From the NCBI GenBank assembly GCA_023376005.1, contig CM042138.1, forward strand, positions 95,225,492 through 95,289,491: 64,000 bases of DNA. The letters run 5' to 3'. The notes under the pieces were generated by a model. The model was not told the origin of the DNA. It was given only the letters and a program-made list of their open reading frames with translations, and did no database searches. Of this stretch, positions 9,280-18,660 are shown in pieces (position 1 is the stretch's first letter; every line of letters starts with the position of its first letter). The DNA is from Doryteuthis pealeii (lineage: Eukaryota > Mollusca > Cephalopoda > Myopsida > Loliginidae). The translations under genes were made by a program, and so were the position numbers.

Positions 9280-9694
9280 TCACCATTGACCCAGCATGAG
9301 CTATATTATGTATGCTAACTCATTAAATACAATTAGTTTGCATATTCTAAGTCAAAGCTGGTAAGATCTCTGAATTAGTGATTGTCTTTTATTACTTAAC
9401 TACCAAAACCTTTTATTAGAATTTGATAATTAGTTAATCATTTGTGAACTTTTTTTTGTATCTAAACAGGTGGTGTTGATGCTCATACTTAGTAAACCAG
9501 TCATTAGGTCGTCCCTATTGGTCATTGCTTCTGGCAGGTCCTCACACAGCATCCAGAATTAAAAAAAAAAAAAAAAAAATTCAGATATGTGGTGGGGGAA
9601 ATTCCTGACCTCCCCCCAGGCTGGATTAACACAATTTTTTTTTTTTTTTTAAATGTGGGGAATTTTTTAAAATTATTATATTTTTTATTTTTTT
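9280..9694. other. non-coding with A and T homopolymers
   Basis: An A-run at about 9561-9579 and a T-run near 9639-9652 stand out. An acceptor-like TAAACAG precedes GTGGTGTTGATGC near 9470, but no open frame of protein-like quality follows. Confidence 0.45.
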
Positions 9695-9790
9695 TATGGG
9701 GTATCCAATGAAGATTGAACTCGCTATTCAGTAGTAATGGATCTGCAAGACTAGTTTGCTAACCATTACTCCACGATGGGACACCCTTAT
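9695..9790 (-). mobile_element. tRNA-like SINE head, decayed
   Basis: On the minus strand: GTCCCATCGTGGAGTAATGG then TTAGCAAACTAG, an A-box-like segment, and about 40 bases on CGAGTTCAATCTTC, a B-box-like segment. The surroundings do not match the family B body well, so it may be a separate or badly decayed tRNA-derived SINE. Confidence 0.4.
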
Positions 9791-9889
9791 TGGGATAAAA
9801 AAGGTATACCACCAAACTCTTAAATAGCAGAAGTATTTTATCTTTATTTGTAGATGAAGCATTGTTAATCATTATTACTACTTGTAATA

Positions 9890-10200
9890 ATGATGATGGT
9901 ATATCCATTGTCATGCTAGTAATATCACTGTATGATAATTTAAATATCACAATGTTTGATATGTATACTTAAGAGCTATGCAAATTGATATAAATTAATG
10001 ATTCTCTCTCTCCTCTCTCTCCTTTCTATTCCATTGAAACAAATGCTGATTACCGCTCTAGCACTCCCTTTCTCCTTCTCCTTTCCCTTTCTTTTTTTTA
10101 TCATATTTTCTTTCTTTTCTTTGTGTAGCATGTTCTTTTTCTTCACTTTCTTTTCTCACAAAAAATAATGGTCCATTATTTATCTGAAGTGACAACAGCA
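9890..10200 (+). repeat. diverged interspersed repeat with pyrimidine core
   Basis: It aligns by eye with 24,640-24,960. Shared landmarks in order are TATGATAATTT, a CTCTCTCTCC tract, ATTGAAACA, a second CT-rich tract, TGTGTAGCATGT, and AATGGT(C/T)CATT. It is an old repeat of unknown class. Confidence 0.45.
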
Positions 10201-10437
10201 TGTGACACATGGACGTACAAGTGTATTAGTATATAGATTAGTATTTTCTTTCATCTTTAAAATTTTTAGTTGCTTTTTAAAAGTTTTTATTCCAACTCTG
10301 TTTTGTCATTTATACAGCAGTGTGGAATAGAAACAATAAAAGATAAACTCAAACTTGTGTCCCCCTTGAGAGAAGCCGAGTATATTGAACCAGTGGTTTT
10401 ACCATGTTTAAGAAGCTGGTTTGATTTACTCAGCTTC

Positions 10438-10936
10438 CTGTGACAAACCACACTGACCCAGAGTAGTTGTACCTGTTAGGGTCCCATCTATGGGTTGAAT
10501 AGAAAAAATGTGAAAAAACTCAAGTACCCATGAAGAATAAATAAAACAAAATGTCTTTGGCATAATACAAAAACCCAACAAGGAATGACGTCATAAAATC
10601 CAACCAAAGCCCTATCTTGGGCTAGAGTCGGAGAGGCCCCTTCCGATCAACCGTCAAGCCCTAGCACTATATGATTTTCCCAACCCTAATGGCAAGCCCC
10701 AAATCTTATGTGCTAGAAACAAATGACGTTAAACTCTATCTGAAGGTTCCAGTTTTGGAAATGTGGAGCACCCCATTCATCACCAAACCAGAGTGGTAGT
10801 TCCTGATCTATGGGTTGAATAGAAAAATGTATTTATAAAAAATTGTATTATCCATTAAGAATTGATTTATTTCAAAACTTTATCGGCATTAAATGACCCA
10901 CTGAGGTTGATATGCCGTAAAACAAACCAAACCAAC
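10438..10936 (+). repeat. two adjacent family A fragments
   Basis: A first fragment (GACCCAGAGTAGTTGTACCT, GTTAGGGTCCCATCTATGGG, AAGAATAAATAAAACAAAAT) ends near 10,610. A second starts GAGTCGGAGAGGCCCC, passes through CTATATGATTTTCCC, and ends AGGTTGATATGCCGTAAAAC. The second lacks pieces that are present in its inverted counterpart at 55,360-55,700 (for example the GACCGCAGCCACC module), which suggests sequence loss in this copy or an assembly error. Confidence 0.6.
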
Positions 10937-11049
10937 CAACCGGAGACAAAAAGGGAAGTGAGTTAGTCTCACCTAGAGCTTATTCTTTATTATTGTCTCT
11001 GATATACATTCTTTCTCACAGGTGTAGAAATAATGACTCAAGTTGCTGA

Positions 11050-11311
11050 GATGCTGATAGGTATGAGTCCTGCGATCCGGATGCACAAAAATCTAAAAGG
11101 ACATTGTAAAATCATATCCATGCATCCCAGTGTTTTTCTTTTTTCTTCCCTTACCATTTCAAGCTAACTGTAAATACCTTTCAATAGTTTCTTAGAAATG
11201 AATTACACAGGATAGGTTACAAGGTAAGAGTTAGATGGCTTTAGTTGGCACCCATAAATTTTCCCTGGGGACTCATCCCAGGATGCACTAAACCAAAAAG
11301 CTATCAGCATC
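11050..11311. mobile_element. MITE with GATGCTGATAG terminal repeats
   Basis: It starts GATGCTGATAGGTATGAGTC and ends, reverse-complemented, GATGCTGATAGCTTTTTGGT, continuing to a shared GATGAGTCC. A second copy in the other orientation lies at 29,807-30,053 with the same interior (AATCTAAAAGGAC, TTTCTTAGAAAKGAATTACA, GGATAGGTTACAAGG). The 260-base size and absence of coding suggest a MITE; the superfamily is unknown. Confidence 0.65.
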
Positions 11312-11364
11312 GCTGCAAGTTGTAATAAAAATAAAAGTATCATGCCAGTCAAAATTAATGATTA

Positions 11365-11720
11365 GGAGGTTGATTGATTGATTTTAATGGCATGTCAACT
11401 CATCTATGGTTATTTTATGCCTTGAGGTTAGTGAATCACGTTCATTGTACATTGCTTCTTAAGAAATTTTTTTTGCACATAGTCCTATTGAAATAATTTT
11501 TAAACAGATCTAATTGAACTATAGATAGGACCCTAACAGGTACTACCAGTCATAGTGGACCTGGTGATAGTTGCAATGAAGAGGTACTTCACATTCCCCA
11601 GATCTTCAGAGATAGATCCCCATCATCAGTTATAGTTTGTTGTTATACCCAATTTTGGAAGATATTACATCTCTGCAGGGTATACATTCCAGAACATTTT
11701 AAGTCCTGCTGGCATGGTTA
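11365..11720 (-). repeat. family A interspersed repeat
   Basis: On the + strand it opens with the reversed tail GATTGATTGATTTTAATGGC and ATGTCAACTCATC, then ACAGATCTAATTG, ACCCTAACAGGTACTACCAG, AGTGGACCTGG and CCCCAGATCTTCAGAG, finishing with TCTCTGCAGGGTATAC. Confidence 0.65.
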
Positions 11721-12824
11721 GATTATTAGGGGATGTATAGCTTATGATAAACAGACATCTTTATTTGCAGGTCATTGAAAGTAGTCTATTGAAGTACAAC
11801 TATAATCTATTGTTTTGTATTGGAGAGTGTTGTATATAATGAAATATTCTAAATTAACCTCATGATGAACATTCCACATTTAAGGTCATTGGGTTATGAC
11901 CTCTGCATAACAACAATTTACATGCTGAAAAGGCCAAGAGAGAAGAATGACTTGTGCCCTAAATACATTTACCAAAAACAGCTGATAATGTTAAGATACT
12001 CAGTTGAAACACTGGGCATAGACAATGTTAAACTAATGTATTTTGCCAAATAGTAGAATGCAGTGGAAATTCAGCAATTATTTGTGTATAACACGCACTC
12101 ATAACTTTGAACTATGAAATTATTTGGGGGGGGGGATTTTTGTGTATAATACTCACTTTTGTAGAATTTATGCTAAATTTAATCTAGACTTAGCATTTGT
12201 TTAACTTTTTATCGTTTGTAAAGACAAAAAATAAGAATTTATAGTTTGTTATATCTTAAAACAATGATATGGATATTTCTCTGTAATGGCATAAAACATA
12301 TTTGTTTGGAGTATAGATATAATTTACTTTTCGTTATCCTGTCCTGACTATAGTGAGGCTTGTGGCAAGAAAAAAGGTAATTATATAATTTTCATCTATA
12401 ATATGCACTGCTTAACTTTTGGGTTGAAAAAATTTGGAAATATGAAATATAGTATAGAAACATATAGTAAAATAGTATAGTAATAGTAGCAAAATATAAT
12501 AAAAATAGTGGATCTTTATGGACAAATTATTATGGTATTTTAAAATGCTCTCGAGTCTTATGATGATGAACAGTCATCACTGCAGATCACTAATAACTAA
12601 ATAATTATGAATAGCTAGAAAGTGTGCTGGTAAGTTCTCAGTCTGACCAAGATGGGAATGGTCTAGAGCAGGGCTTTTCAAAGTGGTCTGTATAGATCTT
12701 TGAGGATGACTAAAAGCATAGAGCTCCGAAATGAATTGATTTATTAGTTAGGAATGAACAATTTATGGTAGATGTGAAACTAAAGTTTGGAATGTGTCAA
12801 GGAAGATGACAATCATCTTGAGTT
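11721..12824. other. non-coding; unclassified repeats
   Basis: The 63-residue open frame at 11,862-12,053 has no recognisable domain and is broken in its inverted copy near 54,190-54,400. At 12,085-12,430 the segments GTGTATAACACGCACTCATA and, on the far side, ATAATATGCACTGCTTAACT suggest a decayed inverted-repeat transposon. CAGGGCTTTTCAAAGTGGTC at 12,669 resembles a hAT-type terminus, but no partner was seen. Confidence 0.4.
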
Positions 12825-13060
12825 TTGATTGATTAATTTTTAATGGCTTGACAACTTGTCTAGGGTTATTTCATACCTAGAGCTTAGTGAATTGCAACAA
12901 TGAACATTCATATTTACATTTTTTGTGTAGTTTCTTGAGAGTTTTAGCATCTTACTTCACTGTAGAAGATACAGTCAATGTATTCTTGGCTCTGCTGACA
13001 GAGCGGGTTTACCTCAAGCTTTATTCTTGTCCTCTGTGTCATAGAATCTCCTTTGATTTC
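12825..13060 (-). repeat. family A interspersed repeat
   Basis: Starts with the reversed tail TTGATTGATTAATTTTTAAT and GGCTTGACAACTTG, then TGTGTAGTTTCTTGAGAG, TTCACTGTAGAAGATACAGT and GGCTCTGCTGACAGAGCGGG, which correspond to the GTATCTCCTGC and CCTGTCAGCAGGG modules. Confidence 0.6.
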
Positions 13061-13200
13061 TCAATTTAAGAAAATTTTAATTTTCTTGGTCCTCCTTACT
13101 TGACATAATTTTTAGTTTTGACCAATAGATGTTTAACAATTTTTGATGTCAGTTTGCAAAAGAAATAATAATGATATAATATATATATATATATATATAT

Positions 13201-13372
13201 GAGAGTAAGTAAACAAACAATGTGTTTATTTGATATGGCTTTTTAGCCGACAATTTTTAGAGGATATATGCTTAATTGAAGTCATACCTAATTTTTGAAA
13301 ATTAATTAGTTAATAATTAATGAATTTTCAAAAATTAGGTATGACTTCAATTAAGCACATATCCTCAAAAAA
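13201..13372. repeat. (TA)n-bounded foldback element
   Basis: After (TA)n at 13,176-13,200 comes GAGAGTAAGTAAACAAACAA, then arms at 13,260-13,303 and 13,323-13,366 (AGGATATATGCTTAATTGAA... and ...TTCAATTAAGCACATATCCT) separated by about 20 bases. The arms differ at about one position. The same outer sequence and arms form the ends of the larger element at 22,251-22,568, so this is probably an internally deleted relative. The inverted copy is at 52,862-53,030. Confidence 0.7.
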
Positions 13373-13406
13373 AAAAAAATATATACATTATAAAATGGGT
13401 ACAAGA

Positions 13407-13602
13407 GCAGTATATATATATATATATATATAAATAAAGATAAATGGAAAGAAAATATTGTATGGATAAAAAATTATTTATTGAAATAAAAAATAATTTT
13501 TTATCCATATAACAGTTTCATTCCTTTTATTTTTCAATATAATTGTCGGATTCACTTCCATTTCTCTCTCTCTCTCTCTCTCACACACATACACATATAT
13601 AT
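13407..13602. repeat. microsatellites flanking a hairpin
   Basis: (TA)n at 13,407-13,432 is followed by the hairpin ATGGATAAAAAATTATT / AATAATTTTTTATCCAT (13,461-13,508), the motif TTGTCGGATTCACTTCC, and a (TC)n(CA)n(TA)n run at 13,562-13,602. The GTCGGATT(C/T)ACT motif recurs at 14,191 beside the next hairpin. Confidence 0.6.
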
Positions 13603-13640
13603 GAAAAATTCCTGTTTTGTTTTATAATTTCTTCCAAGTT

Positions 13641-13756
13641 ATAGCCATGTCAATACTATTGTATGGTTGCACCACTAGGAGAGAAATGTAGGTGAGAATT
13701 ACACAAAGATGCTGCATGCTGTTTTAAACAAATCTAGGAAGCAGCACTCTACAAAC
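13641..13756 (+). mobile_element. LINE ORF2 relic (SILLYGCTT segment)
   Basis: Translation gives IAMSILLYGCTTRREM, then in another frame GENYTKMLHAVLNKSRKQHS. This resembles the C-terminal part of non-LTR retrotransposon ORF2 proteins, with SILLYGCxTW then Y-x-RMLRAxLNKSW. The frame shift between the segments, a stop and the missing catalytic region make it a dead fragment. The second segment overlaps the start of the relic at 29,459 (MLRAVLNKSWKQ), so both come from one LINE family. Confidence 0.62.
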
Positions 13757-14006
13757 ATGATGATGATGATGATATATATATAAATATAAATTATTATTAT
13801 TGTTAATATAATTTGCTATATTCATAAGTAAAGAGTGCTCAATATCATTAATCATGTATATCTATGTTAGAGTACCAAAGACATGAAGTCAGTGGTGCTT
13901 GGTAACTGAGCATTTCACACCTATGAAATTTTCAAACTAAGTTTGAAAATCACATGTGTGAGAAACTGTCGGTTACCAAATGCTGTTGACTTTGTCTTCA
14001 CTACCC

Positions 14007-14007
14007 T

Positions 14008-14070
<63 letters not shown>
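14007..14070. repeat. (CA)n(TA)n microsatellite
   Basis: CA repeats at about 14,007-14,032 run into TA repeats that stop exactly where the 37-base inverted repeat begins. Confidence 0.9.
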
Positions 14071-14185
14071 GAGGTGAGGTAAAAGGAAAAGTGAACAAAA
14101 ATAATGACCCAAACAAGTTCAAGTAGGAGAGAAATATTTCGCCCTTCGTCATTATTTTTGTTCACTTTTCCTTTTACCTCACCTC
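14071..14185. repeat. perfect 37-base hairpin between (TA)n tracts
   Basis: Arms 14,071-14,107 and 14,149-14,185 are perfect reverse complements (GAGGTGAGGTAAAAGGAAAA... / ...TTTTCCTTTTACCTCACCTC). The 41-base loop holds GAGAGAAATATTTCGCCCTTCG; its minus strand reads TGACGAAGGGCGAAATATTT, a weak echo of a UGANGA...GAAA core with almost no stem II. (TA)n tracts lie on both sides (to 14,070 and 14,220-14,268). Confidence 0.75.
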
Positions 14186-14217
14186 ATACTGTCGGATTTT
14201 ACTCCAACCCTCCTATC

Positions 14218-14219
<2 letters not shown>

Positions 14220-14263
<44 letters not shown>

Positions 14264-14268
14264 ATATA
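14220..14268. repeat. (TA)n microsatellite
   Basis: Pure TA repeat with one AT slip; the right border of the hairpin unit. Confidence 0.9.
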
Positions 14269-14835
14269 GTTCAGATAGCTAGTTTTGCTCAGAAGGAATT
14301 ATTTAGCAATTTAAGTATGAAGGGTTTTAGTGTTATTTGTTGTACATTCCTGTACTGCAGAGAAGTGGAAATACTGTTTATTTACTCATGTGTATTTTTC
14401 TTGGTTTGTTTTCAAATTGTTATTGCAACAAGTTTGGTACTTAGCAAAGTTGAATTAAAAAAAAGAGAAAAGACAAAACAGAAAGAAAGAAAGAAAATGC
14501 TAATTCATTTTTGATGAGATGTCGAGTGTTAGTATCCTAAGCAGGAAAGATCAGCAGACATGAGGTTCAAGAGGTGTGAGTATTGGAATTCATTCAATTT
14601 CTACCATTGGATTACTTCACAGTGTTTGTAGTAATTCTTGTTTCTCTAGGCCAGCAGCATTAACAGCAGCAGCACAGCTTACTTGTTTGATCATTTGCCA
14701 TATCGATTGTATCTTTATTTCTATCAACCTTAAAAAAAATCTTTTTATTTCATTTAAAAAAAAAAACAAGAAACTTTTAAGTTGTGCTCTTGAATGATGG
14801 CTTTTGCATTGTTAATCAAACCACTAGATTTCCTT
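14269..14835. other. non-coding; source of the second fold
   Basis: No gene recognised. The segment from about 14,419 to 14,663 is present once, unpaired, at the turn of the second fold-back (59,041-59,284). Confidence 0.55.
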
Positions 14836-15106
14836 GTCCTGGGTATGACGTTAAACTGTATCTAATGGTGAAGTTCCAATTTTGGAGCTCTAGGAGAACC
14901 TCTTTATCACCATTGCTCCCAGGTCCACTCTGACCCAGAGTGGTAGTACCTGTTAGGGTCCCATCTATGGGCTAAATAGAAAAAAAATTGAGTTTTAAAA
15001 TTTTTTTTCAAATACCCATCAAGAATGAATAAAACAAAATGTCCTTGGCATAAAATAACCCGACAAAGGTTGATATGCTGTAAAAACCCAACCAACCAAC
15101 CAACCA
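14836..15106 (+). repeat. family A interspersed repeat
   Basis: TGTCCTGGGTATGACGTTAA, ATGGTGAAGTTCCAATTTTG, CACCATTGCTCCCAGGTCCA, CTGACCCAGAGTGGTAGTAC, GGGTCCCATCTATGGGCTAA, AAGAATGAATAAAACAAAAT and AACCAACCAACCAACC follow in order. Confidence 0.65.
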
Positions 15107-15504
15107 CTAGGTTTCCTTTTAATTTGGCAATAGAAAAAGAGATGTGTGTTTAGTAAGTAAATGGTAATTTAATAGGTTTTGCAGTTGACTTGCCTACTTA
15201 GTCATTGGCATCAAACACAAAAGCTGTGTGGGCTCAGCTTGAACACTGATCTAACTATAAATTACACAATATTTTGTTCAGCTTGTTCCTGTGGCGAGGG
15301 TAGCTTACTGAATTGGGGTTTTTCAGGTTTCAAGTTCTGTGTAGGTAAGACATACAATGAGGTAAAAAAAAATCTATATAATAGCTGTTTGTATAATCTA
15401 TAATATGCCTAGGATTTATTATAATACTTTTAAACTTTAAAAAACAGCAAATTTTGGTAGGAAAAAAGAACAAGAAATTATCACAGTTGGATTTTAGTGT
15501 TGGT
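15107..15504. other. non-coding, nothing recognised
   Basis: A 74-residue open frame at 15,179-15,403 includes CSACSCGEG, but has no LIM ligand spacing and no matching splice phase for the LIM gene. Confidence 0.5.
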
Positions 15505-15845
15505 TACATTTGAAGTCAAGGTGCACTTGATAGAAATGGACATGGGGATTGGAGTTCAAATCCTGGATAAGGTTGTTTGCATTTCACTTTCATGCTAATT
15601 CCCTTGGGAAGGGCATGTGTCCATCTCTTATAACCCTCCTCCAGCTATGGGTAAATAACAGAATGGACTGGGTTATTTATACTTGTTGCAGAAACCGGCC
15701 TATGAGAAAGAAAACTCTAAAATCAAACCATTTTTAATTAGCTTAAAAATTAACCTTGTGACATATCCTGCTTGTGTGGTAGCGCCTGTTAGGGTTTCAT
15801 GTGTGGGTCAAATAAATCTGTTTGAAAATTATTAGTGTTGGAAAT
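15505..15845 (+). mobile_element. family B SINE joined to a family A tail
   Basis: The + strand head contains GGAGTTCAAATCCTGGATAA (B box), then TTTGCATTTCACTTTCATGC, TTCCCTTGGGAAGGGCATGT and CCAGCTATGGGTAAATAACA, and ends ACATATCCTGCTTGTG near 15,775. Directly after comes a family A tail (TGGTAGCGCCTGTTAGGGTT, ATCTGTTTGAAAATTATTAG). The junction suggests insertion into, or recombination with, a family A copy. Confidence 0.6.
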
Positions 15846-15865
15846 TCCTGAGTTGGAATAATGTC

Positions 15866-16160
15866 ATCTCTTTGGCCCCATGAAAGAAGAGTTTTAAAGG
15901 TAAACATTATTCCAGTGATGAGGAAGTGAAATCCGTCGTGAAGAAGTGGCTCAAACAACAGTCAACTGAATTTTACGGGACAGGGATACATGCTCTCATT
16001 CGAAGGTGGAACATTGCTATTGAGAGAAACGGTGACTGTAGAGAAGTAGGGATGTGATCTATGGAAGACCAGTTTCATTTTGATGTATGATACATGTTCC
16101 TGTGTCGGTAATTATATCTGTCCTAAACAAAATAACATTACTTTTTGACTCATCCTCGTA
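15866..16160 (+). mobile_element. mariner-like relic with transposase C-terminus
   Basis: An open stretch from 15,905 to the stop at 16,057 translates as HYSSDEEVKSVVKKWLKQQS followed by TEFYGTGIHALIRRWNIAIE and RNGDC. This matches the C-terminal end of mariner-family transposases (FSSDxEV...EFYxxGIxxLxxRWxxCIxxxGDY). The 3' terminus TACTTTTTGACTCATCCTCG matches the copy at 8945-9274. The 5' terminus is lost at the junction with a family A tail. The catalytic DDD domain is absent. Confidence 0.78.
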
Positions 16161-17225
16161 TATAGAGTACTAGTATTAAAAGCCAAAGTCTTTAGCTCTG
16201 TAGATGCACTGAGATTTGAGTAAATATCTGTAAAAGTGAAAATAATTTGATAATGTATAAGCATTAATAACATCAAGACAAGACTCCAGTTAGGTTGTTA
16301 GCTCTCTGAAATAGAGAGTCCTATCACCTTTTTATTGACAAATAACAATGACAGAACTGGTACTTCTGTTTTCCTTACATAATGGAAGAATTAGTACTTC
16401 TGATTTTTTTAATCTAATTTAATTTTTGGTTTAAACAATAGCAACTGGCTAAGCACAACTTAACTAGTGCCCAAGACAGCTGGTATCTATGGAAATCAAG
16501 AACAGTCCATTCATGTATCCGAGTGATTCCACTCACTGAGTCCTGATTGGCTGCTTGGTCTCTATGATGTTATGAGGCTTCATAAACACCCTGGCATTCT
16601 GCAGTAGTATTGCCAGAAGATTAGATCCATATTCAGTTAGGGCTATCTGTTGCCCTGTCCTATCAATTCGAAAGGTAATTTGAACTTAGTATGATTATTC
16701 TACACACTTAAGAACCAAATCATAACCATTACTACTTGTGTGTGTATATAGTATATATTCAGGTGGTAAGTATTCAATAAAGGGGGGAAAAAGTTATAGA
16801 TGTGAATGAAAGTAATCAGAATTATGTTACATTGAAAATAACTGGAAAATAATAATCATGTTAAAACATTGATGAAGCCTGAATATATGAACCATCAGTT
16901 TAAGCAAGACATTATTGAATCAGTTAATGTTTTCAGACATTTTACTGAACATTGTTCTTTATAATCAACACCCACAATCTTTTATTATTAAATATATTCA
17001 ACAAATTAACCTCTGTAGAGACAATTACAAATCAAATGCAGACAAGAAAAGAAAATAAAATAAGCACCCCCTCATACTCCCCTAAAAATGCCTTATAATG
17101 TATCTTAGATATTGTGCAATTTGTGGGGTGGGTAGGAGGAGGAGGAGGAAGAACACGGAAGTTGATGATCATCACCTACATATGTGTACATATTTACCCA
17201 ACTCCATACGGTCAATTTTTAAGCA
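16161..17225. other. non-coding, nothing recognised
   Basis: Short TG/TA patch at about 16,738-16,760 and an (AGG)n patch at about 17,133-17,152. No exon seen on either strand. Confidence 0.5.
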
Positions 17226-17500
17226 GTGTATAGCTGTTTCTCTGAATTTTGTTTGATAATTTGTATTATTTGGACTATTGTCCTCATCTTCATTGTTATA
17301 TTTTGGATGATGTGCCCTTCGGCCTTCTTCAGGTGTTTCTTGTTGGAATTTTCTCTTCGAACTTGGGGAACCTTCTTGTCGAACTTGGAAGCCTTTAGTA
17401 TTATCTGCGTTATTTCGGACTATTGTCCCCATCTTCATTGTTATTTGTACAACGTTTCGGACGATATGCCCTCCGGCCTTCTTCAGGTATTTCTTGATGA
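17226..17500 (-). mobile_element. family D SINE 3' region, two tandem units
   Basis: On the minus strand the unit ACAAGAAATACCTGAAGAAG, GCCGGAGGGCATATCGTCCG, AAACGTTGTACAAATAACAA, TGAAGATGGGGACAATAGTC is followed by a second, shorter unit with AACACCTGAAGAAGGCCGAA. The first unit keeps an intact CTGAAGA...CGAAACG pair (17,453-17,486). The open frame over it (KKYLKKAGGHIVRNVV...) is a repeat translation. No tRNA head is present. Confidence 0.6.
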
Positions 17501-17880
17501 AGATGGGGACAATAGTCCGAATAACACAGATAATACTTATCATCAAGCCTCATCTCAAACATTAAGAGAAATTGGAAGCCTTTCCTTCACATTTATAACT
17601 TGGTTATCAGAATAAGAACAGTCTACCCCAGTGGATTGAATAAAGGGTTCAGTTTGAAGTTCCATAAAGGCTCCCAATTACGACAAGAAAGTTACTGAGT
17701 TCGACAAGAAACACCTGAAGAATGCTGGATGGCACATCGTCCGAAACATTGTGTATATAACTATGAAGATGAGAACAATAGTCCAAATAGTCCAAATAAT
17801 ACAGAGTATATCTGGTTTGAATTCATAGTGTTCCTTTTCCTAGTCTATTTGTTCTTATCAAAGCTAAAGAACCCAATTTT
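17501..17880 (+). mobile_element. family D SINE 3' region, forward copy
   Basis: Lies back-to-back with the previous copy, sharing GAAGATGGGGACAATAGTCC at the join. It continues through GTGGATTGAATAAAGGGTTC, CGACAAGAAACACCTGAAGA, ATGCTGGATGGCACATCGTC, CGAAACATTGTG and AATAGTCCAAATAATACAGA. The final 60 bases (GAATTCATAGTGTTCCTTTT, ATGGCAGAAAGGTTGGGTAA) belong to a family B-type end. Confidence 0.58.
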
Positions 17881-18244
17881 CTCTTCTTGCCCATGGCAGA
17901 AAGGTTGGGTAATTACATACAATGATATTAATATATAGATAATGACATTCCATTTAACATATGTTTGACTTGTATATATATATAAAAAAAAGAAGATATA
18001 TTTCACACAGGTGTGTTTCTACATAAATAAAAGAAATGGATATTCTCATATTTTTCATATTAGTCAGTGAAGCAACATGTAAAGAAAAAAAAAGGTTTTT
18101 GATTGTTATCTAGTATTAAACAAGTTGATTAATTACTTTCTTAAGAACTCGTAAATAATTCATTTTGATGTGATGGCTTTTCTGTATTAGGTTAGTACAA
18201 ATAGAAATAATTTATGGTATGAAAAAAAATAACAGAAAGCAGGA
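17881..18244. other. non-coding, nothing recognised
   Basis: AT-rich with short A-runs and TATATATATA near 17,974. Confidence 0.5.
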
Positions 18245-18660
18245 AAGACCTAACTGATTGGACACATAGCATAGTGGATAAAGGCGTTGGTTTAAGACAG
18301 TTCTAAGTGACAATTATCTCTAGGCTGCAGGTTCAATCCTGGTCAAGGGCAGCAGTAACATAGAATAATAATCAACACAGCTAAACACCTGTACCCCAGC
18401 TAGGGTTAGCGTAATGAGAACAGGATACCCCCATGGATTGAATAAAGGGTTGGGTTCAGAGTTCTGTGATGACTCCCGATTACGACAAGGTTCCCAAGTT
18501 TGAGAAGGTTACTGAGTCCGACAAGAAATACCTGAAGAAGGCCGAAGGGCACATAATCCAAAACGTTGTACAGATAACAAAAAAGATGATGACAATAGTC
18601 CTAATAATCCAAATAATACTAATTATCAAGCTTCATCTAAAAAATTCAGAGAAATACTAA
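18245..18660 (+). mobile_element. family D tRNA-derived SINE, fullest copy
   Basis: The head GGACACATAGCATAGTGGAT has an A-box-like TAGCATAGTGG, and GCAGGTTCAATCCTGGTC is a B box about 75 bases on, with an insertion-like stretch between. The body runs through TAGAATAATAATCAACACAG, CCAGCTAGGGTTAGCGTAAT and ATGGATTGAATAAAGGGTTG. The 3' part has CTGAAGA at 18,532-18,538, GCCGAAGGGCACATAATCC, then AAAACGTTGTACAG, where the G of GAAA is lost. It ends in AT-rich repeats. Confidence 0.7.

Noticed and set aside
11862..12053. 63-residue open frame, possible small gene
   Set aside because: No recognisable domain, no splice support, and the inverted copy at 54.2-54.4 kb has frame-breaking differences.
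12669..12690. hAT-type terminus CAGGGCTTTTCAAAGTGGTC
   Set aside because: No matching second terminus or 8-base duplication was found, so it stays a resemblance.
14104..14160. Hammerhead motif in the loop of the 37-base hairpin
   Set aside because: TGACGAAGGGCGAAA has the core order but no room for a real stem II, and the first core base is missing.
15179..15403. Possible second LIM exon (CSACSCGEG)
   Set aside because: Only a chance TCCTGTGG match to the true exon; ligand spacing and the expected phase do not fit, and no conserved LIM residues follow.
17172..17615. Overlapping 124- and 129-residue open frames
   Set aside because: Both lie in family D repeat modules; related frames occur in every copy and are broken in most.
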